Positions 1 to 5,239 of a stretch of DNA of 8,962 bases are shown one piece after another. The notes below the pieces were generated by a model that saw only the letters and a list, made by a program, of their open reading frames with translations, had not been told where the DNA came from and made no database searches. The stretch lies in NCBI GenBank assembly GCA_020439725.1, contig JAGQSE010000184.1:1-8962 (forward strand). Reading direction: 5' to 3'. Numbering within the stretch: the stretch's first letter is position 1; every line of letters starts with the position of its first letter. This DNA is from Acidobacteriota bacterium. GTDB taxonomy: Bacteria; Acidobacteriota; Thermoanaerobaculia; Multivoradales; JAHZIX01. A program made the position numbers and the translations under genes.

Positions 1-752
1 AGCTGGAAATCGAGGGCGTAGACGATCGAGACCACGGGCGTCGTGATCGGCCCACCCCCCGCGTGCTTGTCGCGGTAACGAAGGAGGTCGGTGTAATAGC
101 CGCGCCCCGACACCGTCTCGGCCTGGCGCGCGGCGCGCTCGGAAAGCGTCAGCAGAGTCAGGCCCGGGGGCAGTGCCAGGCACTTCTGCACCCCGGCGAG
201 GGCGACGTCGACACCCCATTCGTCGGTTTCGAAGGGGGCCCCACCGAGCGACGAAACGCAATCGACCAGGAGCAGGGCGTCGCTCTCCTCGCGCACCACC
301 CGCGAGATCTCGGCCACCGGGTTGACCACCCCGGTCGAGGTCTCGTTGTGTACCACGGTGACCGCCTCGTAGCGTCCGCGACGGAGCGCCGCGCGCACCA
401 GCTCCGGGTCGACGGCGCGGCCCCAGGGCACCGCCACCCGGTCGGCCTCGAGACCGTGGCTGAGGCTGATCTGGTGCCAGCGCTCGGAAAAGGCGCCGGA
501 GGTCAGATGGAGGACCCGCCGCGACACCGTCGAGACGACGGCGCTCTCCATCACCAGGGTCGAGCTGCCGGTCGCCAGGTAGACGTCGCCGGCGGTGCGG
601 AAGACCCGGGGAAGGCCCTCGCTGAGCCGGTCGTAGATCTCTCGGAAGGCGGGCGAGCGGTGCCCCATGACCGGTCCGGTGAGGGCTTGACGCACCTCCT
701 CGAGGACGTAGGCCGGACCTGGCAGGAAGTATCGGATGGGCTCGCGGTGCAT
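1..752 (-). CDS. Class V PLP-dependent aminotransferase (alanine/serine-glyoxylate type), 3' truncated
   Basis: The visible 250 residues match the class V (fold type I) aminotransferase family that includes alanine-glyoxylate and serine-glyoxylate aminotransferases. The enzyme would move an amino group between an amino acid and a 2-oxo acid using pyridoxal phosphate in the cytoplasm. Visible marks: N-terminal FLPGPAYV (residues 9-16) and GPVMGHRSPAF (26-36), the cofactor phosphate region ATGSSTLVMES (60-70), the pyridine-binding aspartate in LLVDCVSSLGG (Asp164), and the Schiff-base lysine in LAGVQKCLALPPG (Lys190). The ATG at 752-750 follows GAGGA by 8 nt, a good ribosome site. Family members are usually about 360-390 residues, so roughly the last third lies beyond base 1. 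It has its own promoter and an operator-like palindrome upstream and is probably a separate transcription unit. Substrate cannot be decided; a phosphoserine aminotransferase role is also possible. Confidence 0.9.
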   Translation of the reverse strand, partial: MHREPIRYFLPGPAYVLEEVRQALTGPVMGHRSPAFREIYDRLSEGLPRVFRTAGDVYLATGSSTLVMESAVVSTVSRRVLHLTSGAFSERWHQISLSHGLEADRVAVPWGRAVDPELVRAALRRGRYEAVTVVHNETSTGVVNPVAEISRVVREESDALLLVDCVSSLGGAPFETDEWGVDVALAGVQKCLALPPGLTLLTLSERAARQAETVSGRGYYTDLLRYRDKHAGGGPITTPVVSIVYALDFQ

Positions 753-767
753 GGCAGCGATCCTCGG

Positions 768-787
768 CTTGTGAAAGCCGTCACAAG
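768..787. promoter_or_regulatory. CRP/FNR-type palindromic operator
   Basis: Perfect 7-bp inverted repeat CTTGTGA / TCACAAG separated by 6 bp. The core TGTGA-N6-TCACA equals the CRP consensus half-site pair. It covers about +4 to +23 relative to the predicted start, between the promoter and the ribosome site at 761-765, a position usual for repression. The same bases could fold as a 7-bp hairpin near the 5' end of the mRNA. The regulator itself is not in this window. Confidence 0.5.
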
Positions 788-796
788 CTATGCCGC

Positions 797-825
797 ATTG
801 TGGCATTCGTGCCGCAGCAGGTCAA
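797..825 (-). promoter_or_regulatory. Sigma70-like promoter of the aminotransferase gene
   Basis: On the minus strand, TTGACC (825-820, five of six matches to the -35 consensus) is followed after exactly 17 nt by CACAAT (802-797, four of six to -10), with TG one base ahead of the hexamer as in extended -10 promoters. The predicted transcription start is near 790. The promoter lies in the 98-bp gap after the 143-aa gene, where I see no intrinsic terminator, so some read-through from the upstream operon is possible. Confidence 0.6.
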
Positions 826-850
826 CGCAGGGGTTGAGCGTCATCGCGGC

Positions 851-1282
851 TCAGGGCTCCGGGTCGCTCCAGGGTCTGGGGCAGCGCAGCCGGGCCGCCA
901 GCTGCTCGGTGGACAGGTCGAGGGTCACGGCTCCGGCGGAGACGCGCCAGCCCTCGCCGGGCCCTTCGACCTGGGAGGCGTCGACCCGGGGCGCTTCGAT
1001 CTCGCCGCGGACGAGGACCGCGCGGCAACCGCCGAAGTGCTCCCGCAGCAGGTCGACGAGCACCGTCGGTCCACGCCGGTCCTTGACCGCCACGGTGCGC
1101 CGCGAGCCCGCCGCGACGGCTCTCAAGACCCCGGCCTCGGCGGCGCGGGCGAGGGACGGCGGAGCTTCGGGTTCGGTGAGCTCGAGCCAACCGACGCGCA
1201 GACCCAGCTCGGCCGCGGCGCGAACCAGCGGCGCGAAGGTCTCGGCATCGCCGTCCACCCGCAGCAGGTGGATGGTCTTCAC
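851..1282 (-). CDS. Unrecognised 143-aa protein, translationally coupled to the GH171-like gene
   Basis: I do not recognise this family. The GTG start (1282-1280) overlaps the TGA stop of the preceding gene as GTGA, with GAGGAG five bases upstream of the start, so translational coupling is likely. The protein starts VKTIHLLRVDGDAETF and looks like a small soluble alpha/beta domain: alternating hydrophobic strands (IHLLRVDG, LRVGWLELTE, TVLVDLL, CRAVLVRGEIEAPRV) with alanine-rich helices between them, and a C-terminal LSTEQLAARLRCPRPW segment. There is no signal peptide, transmembrane segment or obvious catalytic motif. An in-frame ATG at 1366 would add 28 Arg/Pro-rich residues lying inside the preceding gene and lacks the coupling signal, so I reject it. 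The reading frame looks real because of the tight overlap and balanced composition. A function linked to the upstream hydrolase is inference only. Confidence 0.7.
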   Translation of the reverse strand: MKTIHLLRVDGDAETFAPLVRAAAELGLRVGWLELTEPEAPPSLARAAEAGVLRAVAAGSRRTVAVKDRRGPTVLVDLLREHFGGCRAVLVRGEIEAPRVDASQVEGPGEGWRVSAGAVTLDLSTEQLAARLRCPRPWSDPEP

Positions 1283-2463
1283 GGGCGCTCCTCGCGGGGA
1301 TAGAGCAGCGCCGGTCGACGGCGGCGGCGGAACTCGGCCTCGTCGGCGGCCCAGGAAGCGATCCACTCGTTCAGCCCTTCGCCGCTCTCGAGCGCCCGGC
1401 GCAGCGCCGGCCCGCCGGCCAGGAGGTCCAGCGCCGGGCGGTCGGTGACGAACTCATAGGGCTTCTCGCGCCAACGGAGCACCTCCGGCACCAGCTCCGC
1501 GAGGGCCGCCAGGAGCTCGACCCCGGTGCGGAGCGGCTCGAAGGCGGCATCGTCGACCACCACGATCTCGACCCCGGCGCAGACCTCGCCGGCATGCTTC
1601 TGGAACTGCGGCCGGAAATAGGTCGGAAGGAATCGGACCCCAGGGAGCGAGCGCCGACGCAGGCGCTCGGCGAGGGCCGGCGGATCGATCCCCGGTGCCC
1701 CGATGAGCTGGAAAGGCCGCGTCGTACCGCGCCCCTCGGAGAGGTCGGTGGCCTCGATCAGACAACCTCCGGGATAGACCAGCGCCGTAGCCACGGTCGG
1801 CATGTTGGGCGACGGAGCGATCCACGGCAGGTGGGTCTCGGGCCAGCGCATCGAAGGCCGCCAGCCGGCGAGGGTCCAGACCTCGAGGGCCTCCTGCCAG
1901 CCGCCCTGTACCGCCTGGTAGGTGGCGATCTCGCCGAGGGTCAGGCCGTGGCGCACGGGCATGTCGAAGGCACCGACGAAGGACTCGTAGCCGGGCTCCG
2001 GCAGGTTGCCCTCGATGATCTCGCCACCCAGCGGGTTGGGCCGGTCGAGGACCCACACCTGGCAGCCGGCGGCGGCAGCGGCCTCGGCAGCCCACACGGC
2101 GGTGGCGGCATAGGTGTAGTAGCGGCTGCCGACATCCTGGAGGTCGATCACCAGCAGGTCGAGACCGGCGAAGGTGTCGGGACGCGGCCTGAGGGAGCCC
2201 TCGTCGTCACCGTAGAGCGAGAGGATCGGCAGCCCGGTCCAGGGGTCGCTTCCCCCGGCGGCGGCCACCATGTCCTGCTCGATGCCGTAGTAGCCGTGCT
2301 CTGGGCCGAGGAGCGCCGCCGGCGGGGAACCGGCACGGGTCAGCGCGAGATGAGCCGGCTCGGCGCGGGAGGTCACCGACGCACCGTGAGCGAGCAGCGC
2401 GTAGGGCCTGCCGTTGAGGCGCGACGGATCCGCCAGGAGCCGCGCGAGACCGGTAATCACCAA
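1279..2463 (-). CDS. namZ: Exo-beta-N-acetylmuramidase NamZ-like protein (DUF1343, GH171)
   Basis: This 394-residue protein carries the DUF1343 signature set over its whole length: LLGPEHGYYG (51-60), DLQDVGSRYYTY (107-118), VLDRPNPLGG (138-147), SPNMPT (218-223), and EATDLSEGRGTTRPFQLIGAP (about 237-257). The C-terminal part has FRPQFQKHAGEVCAGVEI and YEFVTDRPALDLLAG. The family founder, Bacillus subtilis NamZ, releases terminal N-acetylmuramic acid from peptidoglycan fragments, and the glutamate of PEHG (Glu55 here) is the expected catalytic residue. Many relatives carry an export signal; none is visible here, since the start MVITGLARLLADPSRL runs straight into the domain, so cytoplasmic muropeptide recycling is possible. 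The start is TTG (2463) or GTG (2460). GGAGG sits 9 nt before TTG and 12 before GTG, inside a hairpin. It lies 42 nt after moaC and overlaps the next gene by 4 nt. Confidence 0.9.
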   Translation of the reverse strand: MVITGLARLLADPSRLNGRPYALLAHGASVTSRAEPAHLALTRAGSPPAALLGPEHGYYGIEQDMVAAAGGSDPWTGLPILSLYGDDEGSLRPRPDTFAGLDLLVIDLQDVGSRYYTYAATAVWAAEAAAAAGCQVWVLDRPNPLGGEIIEGNLPEPGYESFVGAFDMPVRHGLTLGEIATYQAVQGGWQEALEVWTLAGWRPSMRWPETHLPWIAPSPNMPTVATALVYPGGCLIEATDLSEGRGTTRPFQLIGAPGIDPPALAERLRRRSLPGVRFLPTYFRPQFQKHAGEVCAGVEIVVVDDAAFEPLRTGVELLAALAELVPEVLRWREKPYEFVTDRPALDLLAGGPALRRALESGEGLNEWIASWAADEAEFRRRRRPALLYPREERP

Positions 2464-2481
2464 CGGCGGAGCCCTCCGCCG
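2464..2481. promoter_or_regulatory. Hairpin covering the namZ ribosome binding site
   Basis: CGGCGGAG (2464-2471) and CTCCGCCG (2474-2481) are perfect 8-bp inverted arms separated by CC, giving a 7-bp RNA stem with a GGGC loop. On the mRNA strand the Shine-Dalgarno GGAGG is inside this stem and the TTG start candidate follows directly. The stem could limit independent initiation, so that namZ translation depends on ribosomes arriving from moaC. No T run follows on the minus strand, so it is not a typical terminator. Confidence 0.45.
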
Positions 2482-2505
2482 CCGGGCTTCGTTGCCCGTG
2501 TCATC

Positions 2506-2997
2506 TCAGCCCGCACCGCCATCGCCCTCGTCGCGGTGCCAGTCACCGCTCCGCCCGCCGCTCTTGTGGTCGAGACGCAGATCGGTGATGACCGCGGCGC
2601 GCTCGACGGCCTTGACCATGTCGTAGAGCGCCAGCGCCGCCGCCGAGCAGGCCACCAGGGCCTCCATCTCGGCACCGGTCCGCGCCGTCACCACCACCTC
2701 GCTCCGCACCTCGACCCCCCCAGGCACCGGCAGGAGCTCGACCTCGACGTGGTCGAGGGGCAGCGGATGTGCCAGCGGGATCAACTCACCGGTGCGCTTG
2801 GCGGCCAGGATCCCCGCCAACCGGGCGACCGCGTAGGCGTCGCCCTTGGGCAGCCGGGCGAGACCTCCGACGGTTTCCTCGGACAGCAGCACCCGGCACG
2901 AAGCCGCCGCCACGCGCCGCGTCACGGCCTTGCCGGAGACGTCGACCATCGCGGCGCGACCCGCTGCATCGAGGTGGCTGAAAGAGGGGGCGTCCAT
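2506..2997 (-). CDS. moaC: Cyclic pyranopterin monophosphate synthase MoaC
   Basis: MoaC converts the MoaA product (3',8-cyclo-7,8-dihydro-GTP) into cyclic pyranopterin monophosphate, the second step of molybdenum cofactor synthesis, in the cytoplasm. The 163 residues match the usual family length of about 160. Conserved elements in order: FSHLDAAGRAAMVDVSGKAVT (7-27), LPKGDAYAVARLAGILAAKRT (49-69) with Lys51, ELIPLAHPL (71-79), the active-site stretch RTGAEMEAL (106-114), LYDMVKAVE (124-132) with the Asp126/Lys129 pair, and HKSGGRSGDW (144-153). The ATG at 2997-2995 has GGAG ten bases upstream. The frame stays open to 3063, but those 22 extra codons would cover the promoter-like element. No other Mo-cofactor gene is in the window, so its partners are encoded elsewhere. 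It is probably first in an operon with namZ and the 143-aa gene. Confidence 0.96.
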   Translation of the reverse strand: MDAPSFSHLDAAGRAAMVDVSGKAVTRRVAAASCRVLLSEETVGGLARLPKGDAYAVARLAGILAAKRTGELIPLAHPLPLDHVEVELLPVPGGVEVRSEVVVTARTGAEMEALVACSAAALALYDMVKAVERAAVITDLRLDHKSGGRSGDWHRDEGDGGAG

Positions 2998-3023
2998 GGT
3001 TTGAGAGCTCCGCGAAGCGCTGC

Positions 3024-3033
3024 ATGTTAGCAC
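3024..3033 (-). promoter_or_regulatory. Extended -10 element upstream of moaC
   Basis: GTGCTAACAT on the minus strand reads as TGC plus the -10-like hexamer TAACAT (four of six matches), 26 nt before the moaC ATG. Near-identical elements precede fmt and ftsK. No good -35 lies 16-18 nt upstream. The stretch directly upstream is a 12-bp perfect palindrome, ACCCCCGGGGGT (3032-3043), which shares two bases with this element and may be part of the promoter or an operator. Confidence 0.45.
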
Positions 3034-3061
3034 CCCCGGGGGTCCGCCGACCGAGGGGCTC

Positions 3062-3100
3062 AAAACGAAGAAAGCCGGTCGTCCGAAGGGAACGACCGGC
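3062..3100 (-). terminator. Strong intrinsic terminator between HU and moaC
   Basis: Perfect 9-bp arms GCCGGTCGT (3074-3082) and ACGACCGGC (3092-3100) enclose a 9-nt loop; an alternative fold gives 8 bp, one bulge and 3 more bp closed by CTTC. On the minus strand the stem is followed by TTTCTTCGTTTT (3073-3062). It would stop transcripts coming from the HU side and insulate the moaC operon, whose promoter-like element begins 29 bp further on. The plus strand has no T run after the stem. Confidence 0.8.
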
Positions 3101-3380
3101 CAAAGTCCTCTGCTGACGCCGAGGAGCTTGGCTCCGCGGCTCGGGTCGAGGACAGCGATGACCTCGAAGCGTCGATTGGTTCCGGCGGCAGGCGCAGACC
3201 GATCCCGCGGGCCACAATTGGGCCCGGGGTCTCAATTCGCCGCGCCCGGGGGCGAGCGCGCCGACGGCCGACCGTCGCCGCGCTTCGCTCGCCGGATGAC
3301 CGACATCGAGCGCTATAGATCCGGTATCGCTGGTCCTGATCGCTGTCGAATGCAGCCTAGAGGATGAGACAGGAAAGCGG
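3101..3380. other. Gene-free region between HU and moaC, possible structured RNA
   Basis: No credible coding frame is present on either strand. The region contains a large GC-rich foldback at 3251-3293: outer arms GGCGAGCG / CGCTCGCC (8 bp, perfect) and inner arms CGACGG / CCGTCG around a CCGA loop. There is also a smaller stem GGGCC / GGCCC near 3209-3225. A copy of the 13-mer found in the HU promoter lies at 3317-3329. Since a strong minus-strand terminator ends the region, it is either a long 3' untranslated part of the HU mRNA or a separate non-coding RNA. I recognise no known RNA family (no SRP RNA, RNase P, 6S or tmRNA hallmarks). Confidence 0.35.
3317..3329. repeat. 13-mer shared with HU promoter, copy 2
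   Basis: AGATCCGGTATCG matches the HU promoter 13-mer at 12 of 13 bases, in the same orientation, in the gene-free region downstream of HU. Its dyad is less perfect (GATCC against GTATC). TATAGC on the minus strand (3316-3311) immediately follows it, a -10-like hexamer without a convincing -35. Confidence 0.35.
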
Positions 3381-3394
3381 CGGGGTTACCCCCG
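3370..3394 (-). terminator. Weak hairpin terminator after HU
   Basis: Seven bases past the HU stop, CGGGG (3381-3385) and CCCCG (3390-3394) form a 5-bp stem with a GTAA (GNRA-type) loop on the minus strand. Only CCGCTTTCCTG follows, a poor T tract. It may act as a partial terminator or an mRNA 3' end stabiliser, with read-through to the stronger site at 3062-3100. Confidence 0.4.
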
Positions 3395-3400
3395 GAGCCG

Positions 3401-3682
3401 TCAGCCGTTGATGGCTTCCTTGAGCTCCTTGCCGGGCTTGAACTTGGCGTTGTTGCTCGCCGCGATGGTCATCTTCTCGCCGGTCGCGGGGTTGCGGCCA
3501 TCACGAGCCGGACGATGCGAAACGCTGAAGCTACCGAAGCCGGGAACGACGACGCGCTCGCCGTCGGCGAGGGTGTCGGTGATCGCACCGAAGATCGCGT
3601 CGAAGGTCTCCGCTGCCTGCTTCTTGGTCAGACCGTCGACGGCATTCACAACGGTATCCACGATGTCAGCTTTACCAGCCAT
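3401..3682 (-). CDS. hup: HU-family nucleoid DNA-binding protein
   Basis: A histone-like protein of the HU/IHF family, 93 residues against the usual 90-95. It binds and bends DNA as a dimer in the nucleoid. The N-terminal helical dimerisation part is MAGKADIVDTVVNAVDGLTK and the following helix (1-40). The core VVVPGFGSFSVSHRPARDG (44-62) precedes the beta-arm tip GRNPATGEK (62-70) with the intercalating Pro65, then MTIAASNNAKFKPGKELKEAIN (71-92). The overall pattern favours HU over IHF subunits, though this cannot be settled by eye. AAGGAGG lies seven bases ahead of the ATG (3682-3680), the best ribosome site in the window. Promoter and flanking hairpins point to a monocistronic, highly expressed gene. 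Confidence 0.96.
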   Translation of the reverse strand: MAGKADIVDTVVNAVDGLTKKQAAETFDAIFGAITDTLADGERVVVPGFGSFSVSHRPARDGRNPATGEKMTIAASNNAKFKPGKELKEAING

Positions 3683-3731
3683 ACTTCATCCTCCTTGTTT
3701 CTAGGGTCGATGTCGGGGTCGACAGGGAGCA

Positions 3732-3761
3732 AAGATACGGTATCGGTAATACGAGTGTCAA
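3732..3761 (-). promoter_or_regulatory. Strong sigma70-like promoter of the HU gene
   Basis: Perfect -35 TTGACA (3761-3756), 18-nt spacer, and -10 TATCTT (3737-3732, four of six). The start of transcription is expected near 3725, giving a leader of about 43 nt before the ATG at 3682. The -10 overlaps an odd palindrome GATAC-G-GTATC (3734-3744), a possible operator for autoregulation or another regulator. The -35 begins 15 bp beyond the rsmB stop codon. Confidence 0.75.
3733..3745. repeat. 13-mer shared with region downstream of HU, copy 1 (dyad in HU promoter)
   Basis: AGATACGGTATCG on the plus strand contains the perfect dyad GATAC-G-GTATC and overlaps the -10 box of HU. A copy with one mismatch lies at 3317-3329, about 70 bp past the HU stop. 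A shared regulator site is possible. Confidence 0.4.
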
Positions 3762-3765
3762 CACG

Positions 3766-3786
3766 AAAAGCCCTGTTTATGGGCCT
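3766..3786 (-). terminator. Weak intrinsic terminator overlapping the rsmB stop codon
   Basis: On the minus strand AGGCCC (3786-3781) pairs with GGGCTT (3773-3768) including one G-U pair, around a 7-nt loop ATAAACA that contains most of the TAA stop. A TTTT run (3769-3766) overlaps the end of the stem. It would separate fmt-rsmB from the HU promoter directly downstream. Confidence 0.4.
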
Positions 3787-5219
3787 CCAGAGCGTTTGAG
3801 CACGTGAACGGTGAACCCGTCGTGGTCACCACCGGGGAGCATCCGCCATGAACCCGGTCCCTCGATCCCCGCCGCCAGGGGGAGCGCGAGGTGGTCTTCG
3901 AGGCGCAAGGGCGAGAACTCCGGATGCTCGTCCAGGAACCTCGCGACCACCTCCTGGTTCTCCTCGAGCTCCAGGGAGCAGGTGATCGCCACCAGCAAAC
4001 CACCGGGGGCCACATGGGGTGCCAAACCCGCCAGCATCCTCCTCCCCTGCTCCGCCATGCGCCCGATCTCGCGCTCGCTGATGCGCCACTTGAGCTCGGG
4101 ATTCTTGCGCAGCGTGCCGGTACCGCTGCACGGCAGATCGACGACAACACGGTCGAAACGCGTAGCCTCCGAGGACCAGGGCGGCGCCCCCGCGTCGGCG
4201 ACCAACAAGGGCAGGTCGAGACTCAGGCGCACCAGGTTCGAACGCAGCAGGAAGCTGCGCGCCGGCGAGACGTCGGCGAGGGTCAGACGGACGCCGGGTT
4301 GCTGGGCGAAGAGCGCGAAGCTTTTGCCGCCCGGCGCAGCGGCGGCGTCGAGGATCCTCTCGCCGGCTCGCGGCGCTGGCAGCAGCGCAGCGATCTGGCT
4401 GATCTCGTCCTGGACGTAAAGGTCCCCACGGCGGAAGGCCTCGGTGGTCAGCGGGTTGCCCCGCCGCACCGTCACTCCCACCGGCGACAGCTGAGAGGGC
4501 TCGACCTCGATACCCTCGTCGATGAGCGACTCGGCGAGCAGCTCGCGGCCGCCACGGTGACGGAAGGCGAGGAGCTGGAGCGGCTTGGGCCGATTGTTGG
4601 CGGCCAGCACCTCGAGGGTCCTGTCGCGCCCCAGGCGCTCGAGCCAGCGCTCCACCAAGAGGTCCGGGTGGCTGTGCTCGATGGCCAGCCGACGCATCGG
4701 GTCCTTCTCCCGCACCGGCCAATCCTCGAGCCGGGGGCTGCGCGCGATGCGCCGCAACACCGCGTTGACGAAGCTCGCGGCGCCGCGGTGGGTCAGGCAG
4801 TGGGCTTGCTCCACGGCCTCGTGGACCGCGGCGTGGGCCGGCACCCGGTCGAGGAAGAGGAGCTGGTAAACGGCCACGCGAAGCGGGCCTTGGAGCGCTT
4901 CCTCGATGTCCTCGAAGCGCCGGCTGCTGGCGTCGCTGATCACCTGGTCGATGCGCCGCAACCAGCGGAGCGTGCCGAAGACCAGCTCGCGCAGGAGGCC
5001 CTGATCGCGTTCGTCGTACCGCGCGAGGACGGTTTCGAGGAAGGAATCCGTCGGCGAGAGCGAAGCGAGGGTGCGCTCGACCACCCACGCCGCAGCCACC
5101 CGCACGTTGTCCTGGGGGGAGCGGCGGATGGTCATGCGGCGGCTCCGCCCGGCCCCGGAGGGCGTGGCGAAACCCGGCCGCTCACCGGGTGCACGTCGCC
5201 TAGCCATCGAACGTCTCAC
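3777..5219 (-). CDS. rsmB: 16S rRNA cytosine-C5 methyltransferase RsmB
   Basis: RsmB methylates C967 (E. coli numbering) of 16S rRNA with S-adenosylmethionine. The N-terminal NusB-like RNA-binding domain spans about residues 36-165 (DNVRVAAAWVVERTL, ELVFGTLRWLRRID, HRGAASFVNAVLRRIAR), followed by the Rossmann methyltransferase domain. Motif I is ILDAAAAPGGKS (289-300), motif IV VVVDLPCSGTGTLRKNP (358-374) with Cys364, and motif VI AITCSLELEENQEVV (411-425) with the nucleophile Cys414. The C-terminal HDGF (466-469) is also usual. Small deviations: DAAAAPGG where many members have Cys, and DLPCS for DAPCS; both cysteines needed for catalysis and release remain. The start is uncertain: GTG 5219 (GAGG five bases upstream) gives 480 aa, ATG 5207 gives 476, ATG 5135 gives 452, nearer the family norm. 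It lies 20 nt after fmt in a classic pairing. Confidence 0.95.
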   Translation of the reverse strand: MRRSMARRRAPGERPGFATPSGAGRSRRMTIRRSPQDNVRVAAAWVVERTLASLSPTDSFLETVLARYDERDQGLLRELVFGTLRWLRRIDQVISDASSRRFEDIEEALQGPLRVAVYQLLFLDRVPAHAAVHEAVEQAHCLTHRGAASFVNAVLRRIARSPRLEDWPVREKDPMRRLAIEHSHPDLLVERWLERLGRDRTLEVLAANNRPKPLQLLAFRHRGGRELLAESLIDEGIEVEPSQLSPVGVTVRRGNPLTTEAFRRGDLYVQDEISQIAALLPAPRAGERILDAAAAPGGKSFALFAQQPGVRLTLADVSPARSFLLRSNLVRLSLDLPLLVADAGAPPWSSEATRFDRVVVDLPCSGTGTLRKNPELKWRISEREIGRMAEQGRRMLAGLAPHVAPGGLLVAITCSLELEENQEVVARFLDEHPEFSPLRLEDHLALPLAAGIEGPGSWRMLPGGDHDGFTVHVLKRSGGP

Positions 5220-5239
5220 GGCCTCCTCGCCACCCGGAC

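Noticed and set aside
63..1448. Long plus-strand open frame (461 codons) opposite the aminotransferase, the 143-aa gene and the namZ-like gene
   Set aside because: Arg/Pro/Gly-rich low-complexity translation spanning three minus-strand genes and a promoter gap; typical antisense shadow in GC-rich DNA.
1594..3030. Plus-strand open frame of 478 codons opposite namZ and moaC
   Set aside because: Antisense to two well-recognised genes, biased composition, no family features.
3032..3043. 12-bp palindrome ACCCCCGGGGGT as a restriction-type or attachment site
   Set aside because: C/G runs form such palindromes readily in this base composition; kept only as a remark on the moaC promoter region.
2998..3063. 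Upstream extension of moaC by 22 codons
   Set aside because: Would place coding sequence over the -10-like element and the terminator-proximal region; MoaC homology begins after the ATG at 2997.
3128..3367. 79-codon plus-strand open frame in the HU-moaC gap
   Set aside because: No ribosome site, Arg/Pro/Gly-rich, passes through the large hairpin; not a credible gene.
3101..3380. tRNA or known small RNA gene in the HU-moaC gap
   Set aside because: Looked for T-loop, anticodon arm, SRP RNA, RNase P and tmRNA hallmarks on both strands and saw none.
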